Origin: Macrothele yani
Taxonomy: Eukaryota; Arthropoda; Arachnida; Araneae; Macrothelidae
Reading direction: 5' to 3'
Assembly: GCA_039090855.1 (NCBI GenBank)
Contig: CM077011.1
Span: 23,251,001-23,315,000, forward strand
Length of the DNA: 64,000 bases
Positions within the stretch are counted from its first letter, which is position 1, and each line of letters starts with the position of its first letter. Made by a program: the position numbers and the translations under genes. This document shows positions 44,085 to 54,997 of the stretch, piece by piece. Below the pieces are notes generated by a model that worked only from the letters and a program-made list of their open reading frames with translations, was not told where the DNA came from and did not search any database.

Positions 44085-45260
44085 TGTTCAGGGGCATCTC
44101 TCTTGATGGACCAACAGTAGTCAGCAAGCATCGCGTCATTCTATTGTGCACGGTAACGGTTCTTCATGACAGATATCTGCTGGTCAAAATCGTTTACCAG
44201 GTTCGTCAATAATTGCTCCCATATTATCGGAAAAATAGTCTAGGTGAGAATGAAGGAAATGCAGTTTAAAAGACATGTGACAACCCAACTTTTGAGAATT
44301 TTTCACCAGCTTTTGAACTATGCTCTTGTAGTATGCAGCTTTAGTATTTCCGAGAAAATTTTGCACAACATCATTGAATGCCAGCCATGCTTCCTCTTCT
44401 AGTTTCTGATGAACGCTTTCAAAACGGTCATTTTTCATGAGCTTCTGAATGTCAGAACCAATAAATACTCCCTCTTTTATTTTAGCATCCGTTACGGCAG
44501 GGAAGAAATATTGGATAAGGATAAATGCCTCACTGTCCCGGTCAAGGCTTTAACAAAAATCAATCCGAGTTTGATGTGCAGTGGTGGGACAAGTATGTCC
44601 GCTACTGGTACAAGACGTTCGTTAACTATATTTTTAGCACAGGGCTTCACAGTCTGCCGTGGAAGCCACTTTCTTACACGGTAGTGTTTTTCTTTAGCAC
44701 AACTGTCTCATTCGCAAAGGAAACTCAAATATTTAGTATATCCCAGTTGCATTTCTAGTAAAACAGAAATGACTTTCAAGTCACCACACATTTTCCAATG
44801 AAAATAATTGTACTTCAGCACATGTAATAACTTTTTCAAGCTATCATAGGTTTCTTTCCCCACGTAAAGCATATTCAACAGGAATGGAGTAATATTTCTT
44901 GCCAGTGTGTAACAATACTGCTTTTAAACTCCCTTTCGAAGCATCAGTAAACAGTCGTCATTCCTCTGGCTTGTGATACAGTTCTAAATAAAGATGACAT
45001 GAAGCTGGGATTGTCGTTACAAAATCATATCTCACCATCTTTTTCATACGAACCAATAAAGTCTTTGTGTCTTTCGCAAAACACAGAAATACGTACATCA
45101 TTATCCAATACATTCCACTATTTAAGCCTTGATCCAATTGATTCAGCTTTATTTTTGCTTAATCCCAATTCACGAACGAGGTCATTGAAATATAGTGGAA
45201 TATAACCCTCGTCTTTTTCTACTTTCATGACTAGTTGAAGGAATGTATTCCACTTCATCT
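44085..45260 (-). pseudogene. Decayed member of an unassigned repetitive arthropod protein family
   Basis: Minus-strand blocks, in order: ELGLSKNKAESIGSRLK (near 45175), KPEEWRLFTDASKGSLKAVL-like (near 44960), LHIKLGLIFVKALDRDSEAF (near 44570), GVFIGSDIQKLMKNDRFESV (near 44460), AWLAFNDVVQNFLGNTKAAY (near 44380) and MSFKLHFLHSHLDYFSDNMG. They end with a MLADYCWSIKRD-like end near 44110. I recall this block order from many unnamed, multi-copy arthropod proteins that behave like parts of a mobile element, but I cannot name the superfamily. The copy has several stops and frameshifts; the longest open piece is 84 codons. Confidence 0.65.
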
Positions 45261-46268
45261 AAAGGACAGTTTACAAGTGGCTGTGGTACACGATGCGCAT
45301 CACTATGAGGTACTGGCCTTAACGCAGAAGCGATGCTGGAAACTGCTCATGTCTTTGTTTCTTAAAATTAATTTATTTTTCTGCTGGAGCCATATAAAAG
45401 TAACGATCTGTTACATGATCTCTAGGTTCCCTCCAGATCATCGGTATTGCGAAAGGCATCGATGTTCCCTTTCCTCGAATCCAGTCTCGAGGCCAAATCG
45501 AATAGAGTTGGCAGCAGAAGTGCGGCGCCCATGGCTTATTCTGCTCACCAATCTGGCATCCAAAATAATGTTTATAGGCTGTTCTAATTAAAGAGGTTAT
45601 ACGTCTTCTAACGTTTAACATTCACGATTTCACCACACATATATAAAAAACTACTACTAAAATTCACGCATTTACGAGACATAATGATTGCTCCAAGTCT
45701 CTGTTTGTGAGCTCATTATGTGTTACAGTGATCGGTGTTATATCTGAATGAACGAAACTTTTCAGCACTTCGTCAGATTGTCTGACGTAATCTGCCTCAC
45801 TGGTGACTCTACCTATTACATCACCCACTTCGGATGTCGTTTGTCTACATTCAAAACGCAAGTAAAAAGACAATAAAATAAGGTGCACATAGATAAATTC
45901 AAACATGAATATCTCCGAAATGATAACCAACTTTAGTTTTTTACGATTACTTCGATATCCCCGATGGTATGTTTACTAAAATTATTTACAATTTCTCTAG
46001 GAAATATTTCTTGTTGATCAGTGTAATCACAGTTTTCCTGCTAGATGTCTTGTAAAAACTCTTCTTGCTATTTCTGCTTCTAGAAGTCGTTTTTGAAAAA
46101 TTGTTTTCGATTGCATAGTTAGAATCATTTGGTGCATATATTATGTGCACTTTTAATAATTCTCAGTCCTCCTTCCAGGGGCGTTTTATATATTTCTATT
46201 TGAACCCCATTTTTTCTTCAAATAATGCACAGTTTCCCTCTAAGCAGCACAAAAGCTATATTACATTT
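45261..46268. other. Interval without recognised genes
   Basis: Short frames only. The recurring TTTTCCTGCTAG and AGAAGTCGTTTTTGAAAAATT words occur near 46030 and 46083. Confidence 0.4.
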
Positions 46269-46281
46269 TCCTTCATTATTA

Positions 46282-46493
46282 TTTTTTTTGAGGTTTAACG
46301 ACCACCGTGAGCAACTCAGTGGGCTATAAGCAGTCGCCCGTCCCTAATTTAGGGTCACTGGTTCCAGGGAAGGGAGAGAGCCAGTGCCATAAGACAAGCA
46401 CAACATCCATGCCTGACCGGGATTCGAACCCGGACCCCTTACGGACGAATGATCAGAGGCCAGCTCCTTAGACCACTGCGCCACCGGGGCGGC
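46282..46493 (-). mobile_element. SINE family 1 copy with 13-bp TSD
   Basis: Nearly identical to the copy at 26067 over the whole body, with tRNA-like head at the right. Target duplication TCCTTCATTATTA at 46269-46281 and 46494-46506. Its short T-run marks the A-tail. Confidence 0.93.
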
Positions 46494-46664
46494 TCCTTCA
46501 TTATTACTTCTACTAATTGTTCGTTTTGGAAACGCATCTTGCGTCAGATATTTTCCGTTATGCATAACATTTCATGTAAGCCTGTACGATTTGTCCTAAC
46601 ACCCGTTTCGGTTGCAAATGGGCGTAAGTAGCTATTTCTATTTGTGATTGTTGAATTGATTCTA

Positions 46665-46832
46665 GAAATATCCGGGTTCGAATCCCGGTGAGGTGTGGAT
46701 GTTGTGTTTTTCTTACCGCATTGGCTCTCTCCCTTCTCTGATGTCAATGGCCCTAAATTAAGGATGGGAGACTGTTTATAGTCCACAAAGGTGCTGACGG
46801 TGGTAGTTAAACCCCAAATAAAAAAAATATTT
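46665..46832 (+). mobile_element. SINE family 1, 5'-truncated copy
   Basis: Plus-strand orientation, starting at the B box (TCCGGGTTCGAATCCCGG). It continues through family blocks to GGTGGTAGTTAAACCCC and an A-rich tail. It faces the copy at 46282 head to head, 170 bp apart. Confidence 0.85.
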
Positions 46833-48019
46833 TTGTACCTGGTTCGATTTACGATGAAAAATATTGCTAAAATTTTGTGTTTTGAGCAACGTGCAGATTC
46901 ACCCCCAAGGAGCGTAAACTCATTTTTTTTTTCGATGATTTTTTTACCTTTTCTAAAAATCCATTTTTAAAAATTATTTCCATGTTAGAGAGAATTCTAG
47001 AGATACGTTCGTTGCAATCTAGAAATCGGGGTAATTTTTCTTCATGAAAATGATGTCATTAATGGCAACTTCACTAATATACTTCTCAGAGAACTTGTAA
47101 ATTATATTGCTCAGGAGAGAGATAGAGGCGTTATCAACTGATCACAGCTTTTCTTCAGTTTCAGCCTTTCGGATGCTCACTTCCTTAGATGTTATTCACA
47201 TGGTGTTAAACAGCATGTGAAGAATACCTCCAATTTAATCTTCCTATTGAATTTCTGTGTTCTTATGTAAACTTGTTTTCTTCTCGTTAAATATTTTCTG
47301 ACATAACGCCAAAAAGTTTCTCCCAACGGGTTTGAAGTTGGTAACATGACATTGGGTCAAAGTGCAATCAAGGTAAATAAGAGCTGGTGTTCAGAGAGAG
47401 GAGTGAGAAATGTGCGGAGAGACAGATGTGAAGAGCGATATTCATTGTGCAGATTATAAGAGCGAATTGTATCAACAAAGAAGCTATGTGCTATATGCTG
47501 AGAGATAAGTGTTAACGTATATTGTTTAAAATCAATGATTGAATTCTATTCAGTGTGTTGTTACAACCGGAGTAGTTATCGAATATGAACGTGCTTGAAT
47601 AAGGAATAAAAGGACGATGACATTCTGAGTAGCATTCTGTTGTTATTGAATCCTGACCATCGTCGTAAATTCAAAGTGATATCCATGTTTCATTAAGGTT
47701 ACAGCTTTTGCAAGCATCAATACAAACAATTTGAAGTTATCACGTTAAGTACCACTTGAGTCACCGAGCTAAGTCAGTAAGCTGAAGCTTCAGTGAGCTA
47801 AAAGAAAATCAAGCTTCACTCCATTTTAAAGCAATAATTTCATAAACATTAGCATGGCTTTCGGTAAGAGAAAGATAGCTGATCTATGTAGATAAGAAGA
47901 CAATCCTATTGATCATATTCTTTCAAAAACATAGACATTTACAAAGCATGTTCACACATTTTTAGAACGATTTTCCACGATTAAAATAAAATCATTTCTT
48001 AGTTAAATGTTCTACCTGA
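46833..48019. other. Interval without recognised genes
   Basis: No coding motif. A TTCTCGTTAAATATTTT word near 47282 resembles one near 54575, perhaps an old shared repeat. Confidence 0.35.
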
Positions 48020-49010
48020 TAGATGTTCTCTGGACGGACCTACATCTAGATTTTCAAGATAACAAGGCATTTCTTAAAATTGGTTGTAGTATTTTATTCA
48101 ACTCCCCTTCCACTGCTTTCCATAGTACAACCAATGTTTTAGGTCTGCGTTGAAGTGCTCATTTTAGCAGCCCGAAGGCACAATAGTCCGTTGGTGTCAC
48201 ATCAGGGAACTTTGAAGGAATGTCCGCAAACGGTACAGAACTGATACTTGTCACTTTTTTTCACTTTTTCAAGAAAAAGAGTGGTAGATTTGGATGTATG
48301 ACTGGTAGCCTTATACCGATGGAGTTCTAGTTTTTCAAGTCTCTGTGGATATAGGAATTGTATTTCCTCTTTAAATATAGGAGACAAAACATTATTTTGG
48401 TAATATGTGGAATTGATTTTAATATTATTTTCAACTTTTCTGAAATTTAATTTCCCATTGTACCAGAAACTAGCAATAATAATGAACCCTTTGCCGAAAC
48501 TTTCTTTGGATTCTTGGGACCAAGTTTATAAGCCTTTTTCTGCTCTTTTGCGATAGTAAATCAACTTTTTCTGTTACAGTCGTTTAGGTTGATCCATGTC
48601 TCATCAATAGTCTTAATAAATTTCCATATCTAACAGGCTACGGGATTTTCATAAAGAAGTCTACATCGTGTTCTGTGCTCAGCCACGTGCCTAGGTAAAA
48701 GGCGGTGAACATTTTGGTTTTTGATTTTTTTTATTCAGATTCAAATATTTGTTTGTTACTTTGTTTACAGTTGATACAGAGATTTTTAACGACTTAGCAA
48801 TTGCTTTCTGGGTCGGTGGATTTTCTTTCAAGACCAGAGACCTTTCTTTCGAAAAAATCGTCAAAGTACGTACTTGCTTTGGATATTCGTTTGGTATTTT
48901 TTTTTTCTGTCAAAAACAATTCTTGACGATTTTTCTCTCCATTATTAAAAACATTGCTTCTTTAACATTTAGAATTGCTAATTCCATGGTTTTCACTTAT
49001 TGTTGAGTAC
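48020..49010 (-). pseudogene. Decayed DNA-transposon transposase (mariner superfamily, IS630-like)
   Basis: Minus-strand blocks: an N-terminal HTH-like region (SLKISVSTVNKVTNKYLN type, near 48770), then ETWINLNDCNR near 48600, the position of the first catalytic Asp. YKLGPKNPK and SPIFKEEIQFLYPQRLEKLE (48387 onward) follow. KATSHTSKSTTLFLEK (near 48290) corresponds to the second catalytic block, and a weak SPDVTP-like region lies near 48190. The order fits an IS630-type transposase, but stops and indels interrupt every block and no terminal repeats were located. Confidence 0.6.
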
Positions 49011-49303
49011 AAATATTTCTCTTCATAAAAAGAAAAACATAGCTTTAAATTATTTAGCCTTTTAAAGTTAAAATCTCTTCGTGCCTTAAAAACGACATAC
49101 ATTTAAAATTACAACTGTCTCACACGATTAAAGACATCTCCATTATGTACACCTAAGTCACTGGCAGTAAGTTCATTACAGTCAAGTCACAAAGTACAAA
49201 TAAAAGATGATAGGTTAAAAAGGCAAGATCTTTCGAGCTCCCCCTGGAGCTCACTCTCAAGCCATAATACCGTGTGGGCCCTCAGAAACACGCATATTTA
49301 TAT

Positions 49304-49345
49304 ACAAATGTTCACGTCACATTGTCAAGTGTGACGTGAACATTT
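49304..49345. repeat. Perfect 17-bp palindrome with 8-base loop
   Basis: CAAATGTTCACGTCACA and its complement flank TTGTCAAG. Only one half is present in the right arm of the surrounding element. Confidence 0.9.
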
Positions 49346-49521
49346 GCGTAATGCTGTAAAGTTACAAACAAGCTACACCACTCTCAGGGGACAACAAAAC
49401 ATTTAAAAAAATATTTCTAAGATGTTAAAGAAGTTAATCCGTAATTTACAAATGAACACATTATACAGTGTAGTAACAGTAGTAATGAATGTTAGTAATA
49501 ATGCACCTGTTCATGAACATA

Positions 49522-50727
49522 CACTATCTACCAACAAGTAATTGGACACCTGTGATAGCAAAGTAAAACGAAGTTTATTAACCTACAATGGTTAGTGGAG
49601 CCTCCACGAGCGGCGATTACAGCTGCGACCCTCCGGGAAATACTCTCAACCAGGCGTTGTACGACGGCTAGCGGTATTTTCTTCCACTCGGCTTGGAGAA
49701 GACAGGTCAGTTCCTTCACCGATTTCGGACGTTAGGGGCACACCTTAAGTCGCCGCTCCAACTCGTCCCATAGGTTCTCGATATGGTTAAGGTCCAGGCT
49801 CTGCGCAGGCCAGTCCATTAGATTAACCCCACTGTCACCATACCAAGCCATGGTGGATCTCGCACAATGACAGGTGGCATTGTCATCTTGAAAGTAACAT
49901 GGCTCCACCCCGTAAAACTGCCACAACGTAGGAACTGTATGGTCACCCAGTAGATCTCGGCGTTGAGTCTACCAGGGGTTGCGACCAAGGGTCCCGTGCC
50001 ATACCAGGAGAAACACCCCCATAGCATAATTCCACCGCCGACGAACTTCACAGTTGGCACAATACATTCCAGCAGGAGGCGTTCTCTAGGCAGACGCCAA
50101 ACCTAGACCCTGCCATCCGAACGGTAGAAAGTGAACCTTGATTGGTCGCTCAGGAGAACCTGTTTCCACTGTTCAACGGTCCACTGTCGACGTTCTTTGT
50201 ACTACGTTAGCCGAGCAGCACTATTGGACTTGGTGATCAAAGGCTTGTGGGCAGCAGCACGTCCATGATAACCGAGCAGATGGGCTTCCTTACGGATGGT
50301 ATTCATCAAAAGAACACTCCCGGATGCCTGTTGAAACTCCTCGCGGATGTGACCCATCAATTTGTTGCGTTTCTTCCGAATTTCTCTGGCCAGCACCCGT
50401 CGGTATCTAACTCCCAGTTTTGTGGGTCTGCCGGGTCGGGGCACATTCCGACAGTCACCTCTCATCTTCCACTTGCCAATCACGTAGGCCACTGTCTATT
50501 TTGGGTACTTCAACTCGCTGGATATGTCACGTATGGATCGGCCATTTCTGTGATACCCGACGATTACACCTTTCTCAAAATCAGAGAGCTCCGATCTGCG
50601 TGTCATCTTGCATGCGACTGGTTCCGTTGTTGTTTCCCACACGATATTTAACGGCGGCGGCCGTGACGTGTATCAGGACCGCAGATATCGTCGATTGCAG
50701 GGGTGTCCAATTACTTGTTGGTAGGTG
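49522..50727 (-). mobile_element. Tc1-like transposon in the centre of the foldback element
   Basis: 1206 bp, TA-flanked (49520-49521, 50728-50729). The inverted ends share CTACCAACAAGTAATTGGAC perfectly. The ends differ only outside this block (CACTAT at one side, CACC at the other). Confidence 0.92.
49560..50600 (-). pseudogene. Tc1-like transposase, frameshifted
   Basis: Minus-strand blocks: an N-terminal HTH part in GVIVGYHRNGRSIRDISSEL-like sequence (near 50570), CRNVPRPGRPTK (GRPR-like linker near 50440), and a second HTH. The SDQSRFTF block near 50140 keeps the first Asp. [20 protein letters not shown] leads to [19 protein letters not shown] with the second Asp, and LDLNHIENLWDELERRLK with the Glu. 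All catalytic residues are kept, but the part from 50060 to 49732 lies in two overlapping frames. A stop near 50205 also breaks the N-terminal part. Confidence 0.85.
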
Positions 50728-51194
50728 TATGTATCGATTGAACGATCGTGAAGATACGTGATTGACGCAAAAATGGATTTACGGGAAAATTATGTATTCA
50801 TTATTACTGTTACTGCATTGTATAATGTGTTCATTTGTAAAATACGGATTAACTCCTTTAACATTTTAAAAACATTTTTAAATGTTTTGTTGTTCCCTGA
50901 GAGTGGTGTAGCTTGTTTGTAACTTTACAGCATTACGTTGTCATGAAAATGTGACGTGAACTTTTGTATATAAATATGCGTGACCCTGAGGGTTCACACG
51001 GCATAATTACTTGAGAATGAGCTCCAGGGGTACCTCGAAAGATCTTGCCTTTTTAACCTATCACCTTTTATTTGTTCTTTGTGACTTGACTGTAATAAGC
51101 CTACTGCCAATGACTCAGGTGTACACAATAAAGATGTTTTTAATCGTGTGAGACAGTTATTACTTTAAATGTATATCGGCTAAATAATTTAGCT

Positions 51195-51783
51195 GGCCCT
51201 TTGCTATACTGTTTGATACGTTTCTGTGTTGTACATAAATTGTGCTTCTGATTGTACCTGTATTGATATTATTGTGAATATTTTTTGAATATAATAGATT
51301 CATCGCATCCCCTTTATTATGATTGTGGTTCAAACGAAGCAACTATTTTTATTGTATTTTACTTATAGCTAAATTATACTATCATTTATTTTTTTTGTAA
51401 TTTCCTTGGATATCTTGGTGTATTCACATTATGTTTTGCACACTTTCCAGTTTGTGCTGTTTTGGTGTTTGATGTATTTAATGCTGTTTGGTGAGGTGCA
51501 GCAAAAAATTACAATGCATTCAATAAAACTTCCTATCTACATTTCAAAATTGCCTTTATTCTTCAGTAAAATAACATTTCTACAGCTTGCTAACGTGAGC
51601 CATTTTCTTAGCAGGCAATATTTAACTGCAGTAGATATTTCTGTTAGGTTCATGTAACGCGCTTTTGCCAGCTTCAATTCTTTGAACTTCTTTCATTTTC
51701 CATAATTTCTTATCAAATACGTCCTAAAATATGTGAATATGCTCTGTATTGCAAGAAATAAAATGTAATATCCAAATAGCTAG
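51195..51783. other. Interval without recognised genes
   Basis: AT-rich; an 83-codon frame at 51406-51657 has no recognisable motif. Confidence 0.4.
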
Positions 51784-52025
51784 AAGGCGAATGAATAATT
51801 AATACATACATTTGACGCGAACTGGGAACATCAAACAGAATTCATCGCTCTTTCCACGTTTGTGAGTGGGTCAGGAAACATTATCATTGGCCGCCATCGG
51901 GAATCGAACTCAGGGTCTTCCAGTTAAGCGCCGGACATACTTCCACTGCACCACAGTGGCCTCGAATTACCCCAGACTCACATACGACTTACTGCCAAGC
52001 CAGAATAATTAATACAACCCACTTA
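51784..52025 (-). mobile_element. SINE family 3 (tRNA-derived), left copy
   Basis: The tRNA-like head on the minus strand carries an A-box region GTGGTGCAGTGGAAG and a B box GAGTTCGATTCCC (51905-51918). The body continues leftward (GAGCGATGAATTCTGTTTGATG). It is inverted relative to the copy at 52040. Confidence 0.78.
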
Positions 52026-52039
52026 GTAGGTTGTATTAA

Positions 52040-52310
52040 TTATTCATTCGTCTTCTAGTTATTTGTTCATTTGCTGCTTACCATCTTTGGTGAATCCCCA
52101 GCATTGTGCGGGGCTCCAAGAAGCAACCTGCCAAGTGGCTTGGTAGTAAGTCGTATGTGAGTCTGGTGGAATTCGAGGCCTCTGTGGGGCAGTTGAAGCA
52201 TGCCTGACGCGTAACTGGAAGACCCTGGGTTCGATTCTCGGTGGCGGCCAATGAGAATTTTTCCTGACTAAATATTAACGTGGAAAGAGCGATGACTTCT
52301 GTTTGATGAT
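52040..52310 (+). mobile_element. SINE family 3, right copy
   Basis: Same blocks in plus orientation: TGTGGGGCAGTTGAAGC A-box region, GGGTTCGATTCTC B box near 52227, and the GAGCGATGACTTCTGTTTGATGAT end. An inverted 16-bp pair AATAATTAATACAACC lies between the two copies (52005-52040). Confidence 0.78.
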
Positions 52311-53351
52311 CAAATAGCCATTGGCATAATAACTCATTGTAAGACGAGCTATCTGCCAATTTCTTGAGAATTTCCTGTAACTATTCATGACACGTCACAT
52401 TTTCAGCAAGGAAAAAGTATAAGGTTATAGCACTAATCACTGGCCCACTCCATACACGATATCCTGCATGTACTATTTGATTCATAAAATTCTTTTCCAC
52501 GAACAGCTGACATTATGAACAGCAAATTTGTAAACCTGTGAAGCACCAGATGGCGATGGAATTTTTAACAAAAGAAAGAAATGTGTTTGAGAGTATTAGC
52601 AATCGTATGGTGAGTCAACAGAAATTCCACACCGTGTCACAGTTAAGGAAGCCAAGATTTACTAAACCGATGTATAAATTTTTGAAATGTGGTTCTTGTT
52701 CTGTTTTTCTGTTAAAGAACATATAGTTAGTTTGTCTGGTTTTCGGGGAAAGTTTCAAAGACATTGTGAATGTAACAGCCGCATTAATTGTTGACGAAGT
52801 CAAGTTGAGTGCTGGAAAAAATGGGAGGTTTATCAATAAACATTAAACACATCCAAGGAGCGGATCACAAGAATGTTGGCTCTAGGCATGAAGAAAAATA
52901 TGGTGCATTGCTCTTGTCAGTTGTTATCATGCGTTAATTACAAAGATTTCCCTGTCTTTGTGCTGTCTGGATATTTCCACTTAGTAACTTTTTTCTTAAT
53001 CGAAATTCTGGAGAAACATCCGCGTGAAAAGAAACGTGATTTGTCGATAATGAAAGACTACACCCCTCCCCCCTCTGTAGTTAATGCATCTAGAGCACAG
53101 ATGGTCCAAACTAAAATCGTTTCAGTCTTGTTGTACAGGAGAACGATATTGCATTAATAAACTTACGTGTTATTTTTGGGTGGCAGGCGTCCGAATTTAT
53201 TTACCAACAAGATCAATGCATCTCTAATTATTTACAGCGTGTTCCCGTTCGAACGAAGTTATCCACGAACAAAATTTAAAATTTAAAGTATTGTTTTGTT
53301 TGAATCTTGAAAATGATAATCAATTATTGTTACTGCTAGTTGTATGTGGTT
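52311..53351. other. Interval without recognised genes
   Basis: Short frames (up to 94 codons at 52873-53157) without motif. No repeat family recognised. Confidence 0.4.
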
Positions 53352-54159
53352 CATTAGTATAAATATCTTAAAATTACGTTTCTGTTCTTCACGTACTGTT
53401 TTGGTAATAAGATTTAAGAGTCTGGTTAGAACTATCTGTTATGATGTTTAATAACACACACTCTCCTCTAGATTAATTCAGAATACAGTCTCACCAATTG
53501 GGGAGATATACATTAATCAGAATACAATCTAACATACTGGTGAGATGCACATTATATCAGAATACTAACTCATTAATCGTATAGATGTACATTAAATCAG
53601 AATACTAGCTCACAATCGGTGGGATGTACACTGAACCAGAATACAATCTCACCAATTGTTGGGATGTAGGCTACATTAAATTAGAATACAAGAGCTCACT
53701 AATTGGTGAAATGTACATTAACTCAGAAAACAATCTCACCAATTGGTGGGATGTAAATTGAGTCAGAATACAATCTTACTAATCGTTGGAATGCACCTTA
53801 AATCAGAATACAATCTCACCAATTGGTGCCACGTACAATAACTCAAAATGCAGTCTCACCAATTCGTGAGATTGTATTTGGCTTTAATGTACATCTGACC
53901 AATATGTGCGATCGTATTCTAATTAATGTATATCTCACCAATTGTGAACCGATTTCATGTGCATCTTACCAATACGTGAGATGGTGATCTAATTAACGTA
54001 TATTTCACCAACTGGTGAGACTGTATTCTGATTTAATGTACACGACGGTGTTTGCTATTACACATCATAACAAAAAACCGTGATCTGACTCGTAAAACTT
54101 ATTACCGAAACAATACGTGAAGAAAAGGAACGTAATTTTAAGATATTTAAAAGCTAATG
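53352..54159. mobile_element. Foldback element with palindromic 40-bp subrepeats
   Basis: Outer ends are inverted copies (TAAATATCTTAAAATTACG, TTCACGTA.TGTTT.GGTAATAAG and TGTTATGATGT blocks on both sides). Inside are about ten tandem 40-bp units in one orientation (53470-53865) and about four in the opposite orientation (53866-54040). Each unit has CTCACCAATTGGTGAG-like palindromes followed by ATGTACATTAA. Long inverted arms built of short tandem repeats are the layout of FB-type elements. Confidence 0.8.
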
Positions 54160-54399
54160 TTTGTTTTTAAACATTAAGATGAAATTTCTGTTTTGATTAT
54201 TCATAAAGTTTTTAAGCTTAGTGTATACGCTACTGGAATGTTTCCGACTGACGTAAGATTGCCTAGATTAGACATCATTTCAATGGGAACGTGGAAGGTC
54301 TACCATCCGCAGAAAATCTACAGCTTGCAAATATTTAAAAGGTTATATAAATAACGGTTACTCTTAAACATTTCGTGATACCCAGAAACGCAAATGACT

Positions 54400-54560
54400 A
54401 AAAAACAGGACCAGAGCTAAAACCGATATAAACAGAAGCAGCGAGCCTCCAGTTTTAAGCAATGTGTTTGTGTGTGAGGCACTAAACAGACTTCTGTCTC
54501 ACAGGGGGCTTTGTGACGGATACACTAATTTAACCTTACTTTTTAGTTCCTGTCTTATGT
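54400..54560 (-). repeat. Unclassified dispersed repeat, copy 2
   Basis: Inverse of 41128-41275, with an added GTGACGGATACACTAATT segment. Confidence 0.72.
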
Positions 54561-54863
54561 AAATTCGATTTATTCTCGTTAAATGTTTTTCTCTTTCAGT
54601 GCATTTGTTCTTGGCGACCCTGACAACAGGTCAAAGACCAATCACGTGGTCGAAAGCGAGATATAAGAACGAATGTGTGAGTCTTCGAAAGGCAATGTTA
54701 CTTTAGCTAGCTGAAAACAATCTTAGCCCAGGTTAGTTTGTCATCAGTGTATTAGAACATGACCTTTCCCTAATGTTAACTGAAGTCATGTTGCAGATAT
54801 ATTAAAAAGCATTTCCGTACGTTGTGAAAACCCAAATTTACTTCCGCATCCATCTACATACAA

Positions 54864-54935
54864 ACCCATGCGGTGACGAATTCGCATCCATCTTCTCCGG
54901 AGATTAATGCTTTAGCGATTAAGCTACACGGATGG
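54864..54935 (-). other. tRNA-like sequence
   Basis: On the minus strand TAGCTTAATCGCTAAAG resembles an A box and GATGCGAATTC a worn B box, at spacing similar to the TRIM units. CTCCGGAG sits in the anticodon position. Not a functional tRNA; it may be a distant TRIM LTR relic or another SINE head. Confidence 0.4.
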
Positions 54936-54997
54936 AATTTATCGCTGCAATTTTGCGTTCTCGATATGTTCGTCACCTCCGTAGTACGTCACAACGT

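Larger units (their letters stand above)
49041..51194. mobile_element. Long-inverted-repeat (foldback-type) element around a Tc1
   Basis: Arms of about 420-450 bp are inverted copies: left about 49041-49495, right about 50788-51194. They share TAAATTATTTAGC at the outer ends, AACTGTCTCACACGATTAAA, AAAAAGGCAAGATCTTTCGA, TGTGACGTGAAC, AACAAGCTACACCACTCTC and GTAACAGTA at the inner ends. A Tc1 element occupies the centre. The left arm has an extra local palindrome (49304-49345). Confidence 0.82.

Noticed and set aside
47240..47760. Possible LTR, because of a TTCTCGTTAAATATTTT word shared with 54575 and an AATAAA near 47607
   Set aside because: No PBS, no paired LTR and no target duplication found.
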